This document shows positions 55,340 to 64,000 of a stretch of 64,000 nucleotides of DNA, in pieces; position 1 is the first letter of the stretch, and each line of letters starts with the position of its first letter. Below the pieces are notes generated by a model. The model was not told the origin of the DNA and ran no database searches. It saw only the letters and a program-made list of their open reading frames with translations. The translations under genes and the position numbers were made by a program. The stretch comes from Pseudomonas cyclaminis (GTDB taxonomy: Bacteria > Pseudomonadota > Gammaproteobacteria > Pseudomonadales > Pseudomonadaceae): assembly GCF_015163715.1 (NCBI RefSeq), contig NZ_JADDUM010000188.1, positions 1 to 64,000 of the forward strand, written 5' to 3'.

Positions 55340-56674
55340 TCAGTACACCCAAACCTCCACCCGCCGATTCTTGATCCGCCCCTCATCCGCCGTATTCGCC
55401 GCCACCGGCATCTGCGCGCCAAACCCACGGATATCGCGCAACACCACGCCGTTCCTGACCAACTCCCGCCGCACCGCCATCGCCCGCAGTTTCGAGAGTA
55501 GCGCCGCCCGCTGCGGGTCATTCTTGGCGTCGCCAAACCCCACCAGTGTCACCTGCTTGTCCAGCTTGTCGTGGCTCTTGAGATACGCCACCACCCGCTG
55601 CACATCCTGGCGCGCCTTGTTATCCAGGCTGGCGCTGCCCTCTTCAAAACGAAAATTCACCGTCAAGCGCTGGGCGTCCCGGGCGATGGCTTGATAGTCG
55701 TCGGGCATGGTCGGGCGCGGTTCCACGGCCATGGCCTGCACCTGCTGCGCGATAAACCCGCTGGCGGCCACAATCGCCTGGCCTTTGCTACTTTGGGCAA
55801 AGTCCACCAACGCCTTGGCCCACGGGTTATGGCCCGAGGGCGGCAGGTAAAAGAACAAGCGGCGCGACAGCGGGTAATCCTCTGTGGCGATCAGGCTGTT
55901 GAGCGGCAACATCGGTTGCGAGTCGCCATCCACAATCGCCACCGCCTTGGCCTGGCGTACGTAGGGCAGGCCAATAAAGCCAATGCCTTGGGGATCCTGG
56001 CTCACCGCGTCGGACAACTGCTCGCTGGACTCGAAACGCTGGGCCGAAGAGGCGAGGGGCTTGCCGCGCAGGCGCAGGACCAATTCCTTGAACGTGTCGT
56101 AGGTGCCGGACTGGTCATCGCGGGCGTAGAGATGAATCGCGCCGCCGATGCCGCCCAGCGCCTCCCAGGTGCTGATTTCACCGTTGAAAATCTGCGCCAG
56201 TTGCTCGGTGTTCAACGTGTTCAGCGGGTTTTGCGGGTTGAGGATGATGGCGAGGCCGTCGATGGCGATCACCTGTTCGGCTTCGGGGCTTTTGAGGTCG
56301 CCGAGGGGTTCCAGGTCCACCAGTTCGCTGTCCTTGATTGGGCGAGAGGAAGCGGCCAGGTCGGCGCTGGTTTTCTTCAAGGCGGCAAAACCGGTGCTGG
56401 AGCCGTGGGCCGCGACGTCGATGGTCACGGTCTTGCCCTGGCGCGTCTTGCCGATCACACGTCGTTCATTGGCGCCTTCGCCGGGTTCGATGTGCACGCC
56501 CTGTAACCCTTGATATTCCATCAAACCCTTGGACAGCGCCGGTGCCAGGGCCGCGCCAATGGTGTTGGAACCCTGGATGCGCAAGGCAGGCCCTTGGTCG
56601 GGCACGGGTAGGGAAGCAGCCACAGCGGGCAGGGAAAGCACACAGCACAACAGGAACAGAACGCGCAGCGTCAT
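55340..56674 (-). CDS. PstS-like phosphate-binding protein fused to an OmpA domain
   Basis: A 444-residue exported protein: signal peptide (MTLRVLFLLCCVLSLPAVAA), a PstS-type periplasmic binding domain (about 25-320: LRIQGSNTIGAALAP, AAHGSSTGFAALKKTSADLAASSRPI, YARDDQSGTYDTFKELVL, then QGIGFIGLPYV) and a C-terminal OmpA/MotB peptidoglycan-binding domain (about 330-444: LTVNFRFEEGSASLDNKARQ, GFGDAKNDPQRAALLSKLRA, ending RIKNRRVEVWVY). The fusion would tether a phosphate-type sensor to the cell wall, so it is more likely a sensor or surface protein than an ABC transport component; no permease genes are nearby. GAAGGTG precedes the ATG. Confidence 0.88.
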   Translation of the reverse strand: MTLRVLFLLCCVLSLPAVAASLPVPDQGPALRIQGSNTIGAALAPALSKGLMEYQGLQGVHIEPGEGANERRVIGKTRQGKTVTIDVAAHGSSTGFAALKKTSADLAASSRPIKDSELVDLEPLGDLKSPEAEQVIAIDGLAIILNPQNPLNTLNTEQLAQIFNGEISTWEALGGIGGAIHLYARDDQSGTYDTFKELVLRLRGKPLASSAQRFESSEQLSDAVSQDPQGIGFIGLPYVRQAKAVAIVDGDSQPMLPLNSLIATEDYPLSRRLFFYLPPSGHNPWAKALVDFAQSSKGQAIVAASGFIAQQVQAMAVEPRPTMPDDYQAIARDAQRLTVNFRFEEGSASLDNKARQDVQRVVAYLKSHDKLDKQVTLVGFGDAKNDPQRAALLSKLRAMAVRRELVRNGVVLRDIRGFGAQMPVAANTADEGRIKNRRVEVWVY

Positions 56675-56763
56675 GCCGGCACCTTCTCAAGCCAAAGGGA
56701 GTGCCGGGACATTAAGTCAGTTGGATTTCAATAATGTGACTGACCCTCAAATGATCAAAAGTT

Positions 56764-56788
56764 TGGGAGGGGCAAGCCCTCCCCACAT
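56764..56788. repeat. single REP-like hairpin
   Basis: TGGGAGGGGCAAGCCCTCCCCACA is a compact inverted repeat (GGGAGGGG-CAAG-CCCTCCCC) just after the xthA stop on the minus strand. It is a single REP unit and may double as a terminator for xthA. Confidence 0.65.
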
Positions 56789-56795
56789 TTGATCG

Positions 56796-57608
56796 TCAGC
56801 TCAGTTCCAGCCAGATCGGCGCATGGTCCGACGGTTTTTCCAACCCGCGCAGATCGTAGTCCACGCCCGCATCCTTGACCCGTGACAGCAAGCCGTTGGA
56901 GGCCATGATCACGTCAATGCGCAGGCCGCGCTTGGGCTCGTCTTCAAAGCCACGGCTGCGGTAGTCGAACCAACTGAAGCGGTCGGCCACGTCCGGGTTG
57001 AGGTGACGGAAGCTGTCCACCAGGCCCCAGTTTTTCAGGCGGGCCATCCACTCGCGCTCTTCGGGCAGGAAGCTGCACTTGCCGGTTTTCAGCCAGCGTT
57101 TGGCGTTGTCGGCGCCGATGCCGATGTCGCAGTCTTCCGGGGAAATATTCACATCGCCCATCACCACCAGCGCCTGGTCGTTGCTGAACTGGCTTTCCAG
57201 CAGTTGTTGCAGGTCTTCGTAGAAGCGTTGCTTGGCGGGAAACTTGGTCGGGTGGTCGCGGCTTTCGCCCTGTGGGAAATAGCCGTTCATGATGGTCACC
57301 GGGTGGCCGTTTTCATCGGCGAAGGTGCCCCAGATAAAACGGCGCTGGGCGTCTTCTTCGTCGCTGGCAAAACCTTTGTGAAGGCTCAACGCCGGCTGAC
57401 GCGAGAGCAGGGCCACGCCGTAGTGACCTTTCTGCCCGTGGTAATACACGTGATAGCCAAGAGCCTGTACTTCGGCCAGGGGGAACTGGTCGTCGTGGAC
57501 TTTGGTTTCCTGCAGGCCGATCACATCGGGTTGGTGTTTTTCAATCAGCGCCGCCAGCTGATGGGGGCGGGCGCGCAGCCCGTTGATATTGAAGGAGACG
57601 ATTTTCAT
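56796..57608 (-). CDS. xthA: exodeoxyribonuclease III (AP endonuclease)
   Basis: A 270-residue repair nuclease that cuts at abasic sites and trims 3' ends. The family residues are all seen: [31 protein letters not shown] (metal-binding Glu), [24 protein letters not shown] (Asp, Asn), [11 protein letters not shown] and the final His in [15 protein letters not shown]. The ATG at 57608 is preceded by a GAAGG-like segment only weakly. It is a single-gene unit. Pseudomonas may carry a second Xth-like enzyme elsewhere. Confidence 0.95.
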   Translation of the reverse strand: MKIVSFNINGLRARPHQLAALIEKHQPDVIGLQETKVHDDQFPLAEVQALGYHVYYHGQKGHYGVALLSRQPALSLHKGFASDEEDAQRRFIWGTFADENGHPVTIMNGYFPQGESRDHPTKFPAKQRFYEDLQQLLESQFSNDQALVVMGDVNISPEDCDIGIGADNAKRWLKTGKCSFLPEEREWMARLKNWGLVDSFRHLNPDVADRFSWFDYRSRGFEDEPKRGLRIDVIMASNGLLSRVKDAGVDYDLRGLEKPSDHAPIWLELS

Positions 57609-57777
57609 GGTCGGCAGTCCAGTCTTGGCAAAAGGGCGATGCTAGCCGACAAGTCGGACGGGGGCCAGCGTGGCGGTAGGGCAGATGCACTGCTAATGTC
57701 TGGGAACGACTGGTGCTGCGTAGGTTCGTACCCATAAGAACGCCATCTATTGAGTGGCGCCCAGGGAGATTGACTGT

Positions 57778-58422
57778 ATGACTGACACTGCCATTGGCGA
57801 AATTCGCCTGCTCAACAGCGGCTATTCGCGCGAAGCCCGCTCCCTGCTGTACCAGGCCTATCGGCATGAGCCGACGTTTGCCTACATCTTCGAAGCTGAA
57901 CGCCCAGGTTACGAGCAGCGTGTGCGCGCCACTGTGCGTGAGCTGGTCAAGCAGCATTTTTTCCAGAAGCTTCCGGCGATTGGGTTATTTGTGAATGACC
58001 GGCTGATCGGCATCGCCCTGATTGCACCGCCGCAACGGCGCCTGGGCATCACCGAGAGCTGGGCCTGGCAACTGCGCATGTGGCTGAGCACCGGCGTGCG
58101 CGGTACGCGGCGTTATCTGGATTACCATCACGCGGTGCTGGCGTGCCTGCCGAGCGAGTCGGTGCATGTGCTGCCGCTGTTGGGCATTCACCCGCAATTC
58201 CAGGGCAAACACTACGGCGAGCAATTGCTCGAAGCGGTGCACAACTGGTGCGCCGAAGACCCGCATTCGTCCGGTGTGGTGCTGGATACGGGCAACTCGC
58301 GCTACCTGGATTTCTATAAACGCCAGGGCTACGAGGAAATCGGCGAGGTTGCTGTAGGCCCGATCCTGGAGCATGTGTTTTTTCATCCCAATCCTCAGGC
58401 GTTACATGCTGCAACGGCTTAG
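57778..58422 (+). CDS. GNAT-family N-acetyltransferase
   Basis: A 214-residue GNAT protein starting MTDTAIGEIRLLNSGYSREA. The acetyl-CoA-binding motif A appears as LLGIHPQFQGKHYGEQLLEAVHNW (Q/RxxGxG/A type), followed by LDTGNSRYLDFYKRQGYEEIGEV. The substrate is unknown. CAGGGAGA precedes the ATG at 57778; a start eight codons upstream is less likely. It lies 64 bp before tamA on the same strand. Confidence 0.9.
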   Translation: MTDTAIGEIRLLNSGYSREARSLLYQAYRHEPTFAYIFEAERPGYEQRVRATVRELVKQHFFQKLPAIGLFVNDRLIGIALIAPPQRRLGITESWAWQLRMWLSTGVRGTRRYLDYHHAVLACLPSESVHVLPLLGIHPQFQGKHYGEQLLEAVHNWCAEDPHSSGVVLDTGNSRYLDFYKRQGYEEIGEVAVGPILEHVFFHPNPQALHAATA

Positions 58423-58486
58423 GCGAGAATTTTTCAGATTCATCCGGGTTATAAGATGCTCCCCAGCTCGTGTAGCATCCGCGCCT

Positions 58487-60212
58487 ATGAAGTTTCCAGG
58501 AAGATTTACCCGTGGTTTGATCCTGCTGCTCACCAGTTGCAGCGCCTTGGCGCAAAGCGAATTGGACGTGCGGGTCAAACCCTCAAACGACGCGTTGAAA
58601 GCCAACATCGAAGGCTACATCGGCGGGGTGGGCGATCGCGATGAAGAAGCCTTGCTGCGGTTCAGCCGTGGCGCCGAGGAGCAGGCGCGCAAAGCGGCGC
58701 AGGCGCTGGGCTTCTATCAGCCGCAGATCGACAGCGAGGTAAAGGGCGGCAAGAACCCGCGCCTGATCCTCAGCATCGACCCCGGCGAACCGGTGCATTT
58801 GCGCAACGTGACCATTCGGGTCGACGGCGAGGCGGCGAACCTCAAGTCGTTTCGTGTGCCTGCCAGCAACGACCTCATCTCCGGCGCGTGCTCAACCACG
58901 GCCACTACGAAGACGCCAAGCGTCTGATCCAGAACCAGGCCTCGCGCTACGGCTTCTTCAGCGGGCGCTTTATCAGCCAGAAACTCGCGGTGGACCCACA
59001 AGCCGGCGTCGCCGATATCGAACTCATCTATGACAGCGGCCCGCGCTACAGCATGGGCAAGGTCAGCTTTGCCGGCGACACGCCGTTTGATGACGAATTG
59101 CTGCAACGCATGGTGCCGTTCAAAAGCGGTGACCCCTACGATTCCGAACTGATCGCCGAACTCAACCAGAACCTGCAAGCCAGCGGCTTTTTCGAAGGCG
59201 TGCGCGTGGATGCCAGCCCCACCGCCTCAACCAATGACGTGATCCCCGTGGCCGTCAATCTGGACACCCGAAAACCACGCACCATGGGCCTGGGCCTGGG
59301 CTACTCCACCGACGTCGTCCGCGCGGCAAGGCCAATTGGACCCGTCACTGGGTCAACCCTCAGGGCCACAGTTATGGTTGGGAGGCCGAACTGTCGGCCC
59401 CGCGCCAGAACGTCGGCCTGTGGTACGACATTCCGCTGGACCCGCCGCTCACCGATAAATTGCGCTTCGCCGGTGGCTACCAGAATGAAGAACTGGCCAA
59501 CACCGACACCCTGAGTAAATTGCTCACCGTCGGCCCGGAATGGCACAGCAAGTTGCCCAGCGGCTGGACCCGGGTAATTTCCCTCAAATACCAGCGCGAA
59601 GAATATCGCCTGGGCAACGACTCCGGCCTCAGTAACCTGCTGATGCCGGGCATCAGTTATTCCTACCTGCGCAGCGACAACCGCATCGATCCCCACAACG
59701 GCTATCGCCTGCAATTCGACACCAAGGTCGCCAAAGAAGGCCTGGGCTCGGACACCAACCTGCTCTACGGCACGGCCATGGTCAAAGGCCTGACCACCCT
59801 GTGGGACAACCACCGTTTCCTGGCGCGGGCGCAAGTGGGCGGCAGTGCCACCAATGGCTACAAGTCGGTGCCGCCTTCGCTGCGCTTCTTTGCCGGTGGC
59901 GACCAGAGCGTGCGCGGCTACGAGTACCAGACCCTGTCGCCGGAGAATGACCAGGGTGATCGCATCGGTGGCCGCTACATGGTGGCGTTGAGTGCCGAGT
60001 ATCAATATTCCATCGCCGAAAAATGGCGGATCGCGACGTTCATCGACCAGGGCAACTCGTTCAACTCCCTGGAACTGCCCAGCCTGAAAACCGGTGTGGG
60101 CGTCGGTATCCGCTGGGTATCGCCGGTCGGTCCGATCCGCCTCGACCTGGCCCATGCCCTGGAAGATCCGGGCGGCGTTCGTTTGCACTTTTCCATGGGG
60201 CCTGAGCTGTGA
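58487..60212 (+). pseudogene. tamA: TamA, outer-membrane Omp85-family assembly protein, frame broken twice
   Basis: From ATG 58487 the protein starts MKFPGRFTRGLILLLTSCSA (signal peptide) followed by POTRA domains. Single bases are missing near 58886 (before VLNHGHYEDAKRLIQNQ) and near 59317 (in STDVGPRGKANWTRHWVNPQ). Restored length is about 575 residues, as expected for TamA, ending in a 16-strand barrel with the Omp85 motif VRGYEYQTLSP and final strand VRLHFSMGPEL. With TamB it forms the translocation and assembly module for autotransporters and envelope lipids. All three segments are otherwise intact, which argues for sequence error. Confidence 0.9.
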
Positions 60213-63200
60213 TGCGTGGTTTGAAAATAGCGGGGCTGGCCGTGGTGGCAGTCCTCGCCGTGCTGTTGCTGGCACTCTGGGCGGTATTGGGCAGCCAAGC
60301 GGGCAGCCGCTGGGCCTTGGGCCAGGTGCCGGGTTTGAGCGTGGAGAATTTCCAGGGTCGCCTGGGCGGCCAATGGAGCGCCGATCATCTGCTGTGGCAG
60401 CAAGACAGCAGCCGCGTGGAACTCAAGGCGCCCACGTTTGATTGGTCCCCGGCCTGCCTGCTGCGCATGACCTTATGCATTGACCAACTGGATGTGGATC
60501 AAATCAGCCTGCAATTTCCACCGAGCACCGAAGACAGCAGCGGCCCGGTTGCACTGCCTGATCTGACGTTGCCGGTTGCCCTGCAGTTGGGCGACGTTCG
60601 CATCGGCAGCCTGGTGTTCAACGGCAGCGAAGAACTCAAAGGCCTGCAACTGGCGGCGCACTGGACCGCCGCTGGCATGCAGATCGACTCCGTGCACCTG
60701 CAACGCGACGACCTGGTGCTGGACCTGTCCGGCCTGCTGCAACCCAGCGGCGACTGGCCGTTGACCGCCAGCGGTAACCTGAGCCTGCCTTATGCGCCCG
60801 GCGGCGCGCCCTGGAGCGTTGCCCTCAAGGTCGAAGGCGACCTGCTCAAGACCCTCAAGCTCGACGCCGACAGCAGCGGCTACCTGCCGGCCAAGCTCAA
60901 GGGCGAGTTGCAACCCCTGGCGGAAAACCTTCCGGCCCGGTTGCACATCACCGCTGACGGCTTCAAGCCCAGCGCCGATTTGCCCGACACCCTGCAACTC
61001 AATCAACTGGACCTCACTGCCAACGGTGATCTGAAAAACGGCTACCAACTGCTGGGCAAGGCCGTGCTGCCGGCGGAAAAAGGCCCGGTGGACCTGCTGC
61101 TGCAAGGCAGGGTCGACGCCAAGGGCGCGCAGATCGCCGGCCTGGACCTGAACGCCGGTGACAAGCAAAGCCTCAAGCTCAGTGCCAACCTGGACTGGCA
61201 ACAAGGCTTCAGCGCCGACGCCAAGATCGACTGGCTCGACTTCCCCTGGCATCGCCTCTACCCCGTGATCGACGAACCCCAGGTGACCGTGCGTACGTTC
61301 AACGGCGAGATTTCCTACAAAGACGGCAACTACCTGGGCAACCTCAAGGCCGACCTCGACGGTCCGGCGGGCAAGTTCAACGTGGTCACGCCGTTCAGCG
61401 GCGACCTCAAGCAAGTCTTCCTGCCCGAGCTGAAACTGACCGCCGGCCAAGGCAAGGCCGAAGGCCACCTCAACCTGCAGTTTGCCGATGGCATCGCCTG
61501 GGATACCGCGCTCGACCTGTCGGCGCTCAATCCGGCGTATTGGGTCGCTGAACTGCCGGGCACGTTGGCCGGGCCGCTGCGCAGCAAAGGCGAGTTCAAG
61601 AACGAGCAACTCAAGCTCACCGCCGACCTCGACCTCAAGGGCCGCCTGCGTGGCCAAACCGCCGTGCTGGCCGCCAAGGCCGAAGGGGCAGGGGAACAAT
61701 GGACCCTGGCCAACCTGGATATCCGCCTGGGTGACAACCGCATCAACGGCAGCGGCAGCCTGCAACAACGCCTGGCCGGGCAGATCGACATCAAGCTGGC
61801 GCGCCTGGCCCAGCTGTGGCCGCAGCTGCGCGGGCAGGTCAACGGCCGCCTCGACGTGGCCGCAGTCTCAAGGCGCCTCAGGGCAAACTCGATCTCAAGG
61901 GCCAGCAACTGGCGTTTGCCGACAACCGCCTGCAAAACCTCAGCCTCGCGGCCACCCTCGATAACGCCCAGCGCGCCAGGATCGACCTCAAGGGCAGCGG
62001 TATTCAAAGCGGCGACACCCAGGTCGGTACCCTGACCGCCAGTGCCCAAGGTGATATCAAGCAGCAAAAAGTCCAGATGGACCTGGCCGGTCCCTTGCTC
62101 AAGCTGGCCCTGGCCCTGGACGGCAACCTCGACAACGGCAACTGGCGCGGGCGCCTGGCCAGTGGTGATGTCCAGGCGGGTGGCCAGGACTGGAAGCTGC
62201 AAGCCCCGGCAAAAATCGACTACCTGGCCGACGGCCGGCTGACCTTCGCCGCGCACTGCTGGGTCTCCGGTGCTGCCAGCCTGTGCGGTGAAGACCAGCG
62301 CCTGATGCCCGAGCCCAAGCTGCGTTATCACCTCAAGCAATTCCCCCTCGACAGCCTCGCGGCATTTTTGCCCAAGGACTTCGCCTGGCAGGGCAAGCTC
62401 AATGCCGATGTGCAACTCGACCTGCCCAACAGCGGCCCCAAAGGCGTGGTGTCGGTGGATGCCAGCGGCGGCACCTTGCGCGTCAAGGACAAGGACCAGT
62501 GGCTGGATTTCCCTTACGACACCCTCAAGCTGGAAACCACGCTCAATCCCAAGCGCATCGACACCCAGCTGAACTTCCATGGCGGCAAGCTCGGTGAATT
62601 GCTGTTGCAGGCGCAGATCAACCCGCTGCCGAAGAACAAGCCGATCACCGGCAATTTCAGCCTCACCGGGCTGGACCTCGCGGTGGCGCGGCCGTTTGTG
62701 CCGATGGTGGAAACCCTCAACGGCAAGCTCAACGGCAACGGACGCATCTCCGGTGGCCTGCTGGCACCGCAGATCAACGGCAATGTGAACCTGATCGGCG
62801 GTGAAGTCTCCGGTCCGGAACTGCCCATCAGCCTCGAAGGCCTGAATGTGCAGGCGCTGATCGCCGGTGAAAGCGTGCAGCTCAACGGCGGCTGGCGCAG
62901 TGGCAAGGCCGGGCAGGGCAGCCTCAAGGGGCGGATCGACTGGGGTCAGGCCCTGGCCGTGGATCTCAGCCTGCAAGGCTCGCAATTGCCGGTCACGGTC
63001 GAACCCTACGCCGCACTGGAAGTGGCGCCGGACCTGAAGATCACCCTGAAGGACGACAAACTGGCGATCGCCGGCAAGGTGCAGATCCCGCGTGGTGACA
63101 TCACCGTGCGTGAATTGCCGCCATCGACGGTCAAGGTTTCGGACGACACCATCATCGTCGGCAGCCAGACCGAGGAGGGCAAGCCGGCGATGGCCATGGC

Positions 63201-63894
63201 CATGGATATCGACGTGGCAGTGGGCGAAGACCAGCTCAACTTCTCGGGCTTCGGCCTCACCGCCAAGGTGCAGGGCCATGTGCATATCGGCGACAACATG
63301 GACACCCGTGGCGAGCTGTGGCTCAACGATGGCCGCTACCGCGCCTACGGGCAGCGGCTCAATGTGCGACGGGCGCGCCTGCTGTTTGCCGGCCCGCTGG
63401 ACCAGCCGTTCCTGGACATCGAGGCGGTGCGCGTCACCACCGAGCCGTCCAGGACCGTGACCGCGGGTATTCGCCTGAGTGGCAGCGCGGAGCAGCCGAC
63501 CACGCAGATTTTCTCCGAACCGGCGATGGCCCAGGAAGACGCGCTGTCGTACCTGGTACTGGGGCGTTCACGCACCACCACCGGCGAAGACAACAACATG
63601 CTGGCCGAAGCGGCGCTGGGCCTGGGTTTGATGGGCAGTGCGGGAGTGACCTCGGACATCGCCACCAAGTTGGGCATCCAGGACTTCGACCTCGATACCC
63701 AGGGCAGCGGCAATAACACCGCCGTGGTGGCCAGCGGCAAGATCACCGAGAAACTGAGCCTGCGTTATGGCGTGGGGGTGTTCGAACCGGCCAGCACCAT
63801 TGCCTTGCGCTACCTGTTGAGCAAGAAGGTGTACCTGGAGGTGGCCAGTGGTGTGGCCAGCTCGCTGGATATCTTCTACAAACGCGATTTCTAA
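60212..63894 (+). pseudogene. tamB: TamB (AsmA-like, DUF490) inner-membrane partner of TamA, frame broken once
   Basis: About 1227 residues when one G is restored near 61862 (RLDVAGSLKAPQGKLDLK). It begins MRGLKIAGLAVVAVLAVLLL, one inner-membrane anchor, followed by a very long repetitive beta-taco region and the conserved DUF490 C-terminus (DNMDTRGELWLNDGRYRAYG, QEDALSYLVLGRS, GVASSLDIFYKRDF). Such AsmA-like proteins bridge the periplasm, probably moving phospholipid, and assist TamA. Its start overlaps the tamA stop (TGATG), so the two are translationally coupled. Confidence 0.9.
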
Positions 63895-63912
63895 GCCTTG
63901 CTTGGTCAAAGA

Positions 63913-63942
63913 ATGTGGGAGGGGGATTGCCCCCTCCCACAT
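63913..63942. repeat. REP-like hairpin after tamB
   Basis: ATGTGGGAGGGGG and CCCCCTCCCACAT are perfect inverted arms around an ATTG turn. It is a single REP unit of the GTGGGAGG type and probably also terminates tamB and the converging gene at the window end. Confidence 0.75.
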
Positions 63943-63958
63943 TTTGGCTGGCGACCCT

Positions 63959-64000
63959 CTAAGGACGGCAAATCAACTCCACCCGCTCATAGTTCAACGC
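63959..64000 (-). CDS. C-terminus of a minus-strand gene cut by the window edge
   Basis: Read on the minus strand, 13 codons end ALNYERVELICRP before a TAG at 63959-63961. The reading frame runs to the window edge and codon use looks coding. Position opposite tamB, behind a REP hairpin, fits the 3' end of a convergent gene. Too little is present to name it. Confidence 0.4.
   Translation of the reverse strand, partial: ALNYERVELICRP

Noticed and set aside
61330-63285. Long open frame antisense to tamB
   Set aside because: Shadow of the low-stop, GC-rich tamB sequence; no domain or start signal supports it.
58487-63894. tamA and tamB as truly decayed pseudogenes
   Set aside because: Every segment between the slips is fully conserved and one base per slip repairs the frame, as in five other genes here, so error is the better explanation.

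Overview
The window is a chromosomal stretch of a fluorescent-group Pseudomonas. The evidence is the gene order tig-clpP-clpX-lon-hupB-ppiD behind a tRNA, the PrrF and CrcY small RNAs, the liu leucine-degradation cluster, phnWX, REP/REPIN repeats and a high-G+C codon style. No prophage, insertion sequence or CRISPR array was seen.

Layout. 1-9.2 kb: protein quality control (tRNA-His end, trigger factor, ClpP, ClpX, Lon with a sigma-32-like promoter, HupB, a degenerate tRNA-Asp-like element, PpiD). 9.2-18.6 kb: an MFS exporter with its divergent LysR, a DUF2242-type lipoprotein, two tiny ORFs, an AraC regulator next to a nitrilase-fold protein that has lost catalytic residues, 2,4-dienoyl-CoA reductase, a D-cysteine desulfhydrase-like enzyme and cytochrome b561. 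18.7-24.1 kb: 2-aminoethylphosphonate degradation (phnW, phnX), two LysR regulators and an OPA-type transporter. 24.2-27.4 kb: YebC/PmpR-type regulator, a leucine-rich-repeat protein kinase, ZapE. 27.6-34 kb: a Csu-type (spore coat U) chaperone-usher pilus operon. 34-40.8 kb: an ECF sigma/anti-sigma pair, an unusual adenylation enzyme / membrane reductase / crotonase operon, and a SrpA-type haem peroxidase with cytochrome b561. The sigma gene and the peroxidase operon carry the same promoter (GGAATAA-N14-CGTCT). 40.8-43.6 kb: M14 peptidase, PrrF sRNA under a Fur box, DUF3077 protein, S24-like repressor lacking the catalytic serine. 43.6-52.8 kb: leucine/isovalerate catabolism (liuABCD, acyl-CoA synthetase, liuE, liuR) with three copies of a LiuR-like palindrome and the sigma-54-type CrcY sRNA downstream of liuE. 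52.9-64 kb: LysR and acyl-CoA dehydrogenase, a PstS-OmpA fusion, exonuclease III, GNAT, and TamA-TamB.

Quality warning. Eight genes are interrupted by ten single-base losses (near 21764, 22950, 23837, 27768, 45280, 48670, 50496, 58886, 59317, 61862). Each is repaired by adding one G or C, usually inside a G or C run, and the rest of each protein is intact. This looks like base-calling or assembly error rather than true gene decay. These genes are typed as pseudogene because the frame as given is broken.

How it fits together. The window combines housekeeping proteolysis with regulated catabolic modules: leucine under LiuR, phosphonate under LysR, and global control by CrcY (carbon) and PrrF (iron). 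The least explained module is the 35.4-39.1 kb operon, which sits between an ECF sigma factor and that sigma factor's probable target.
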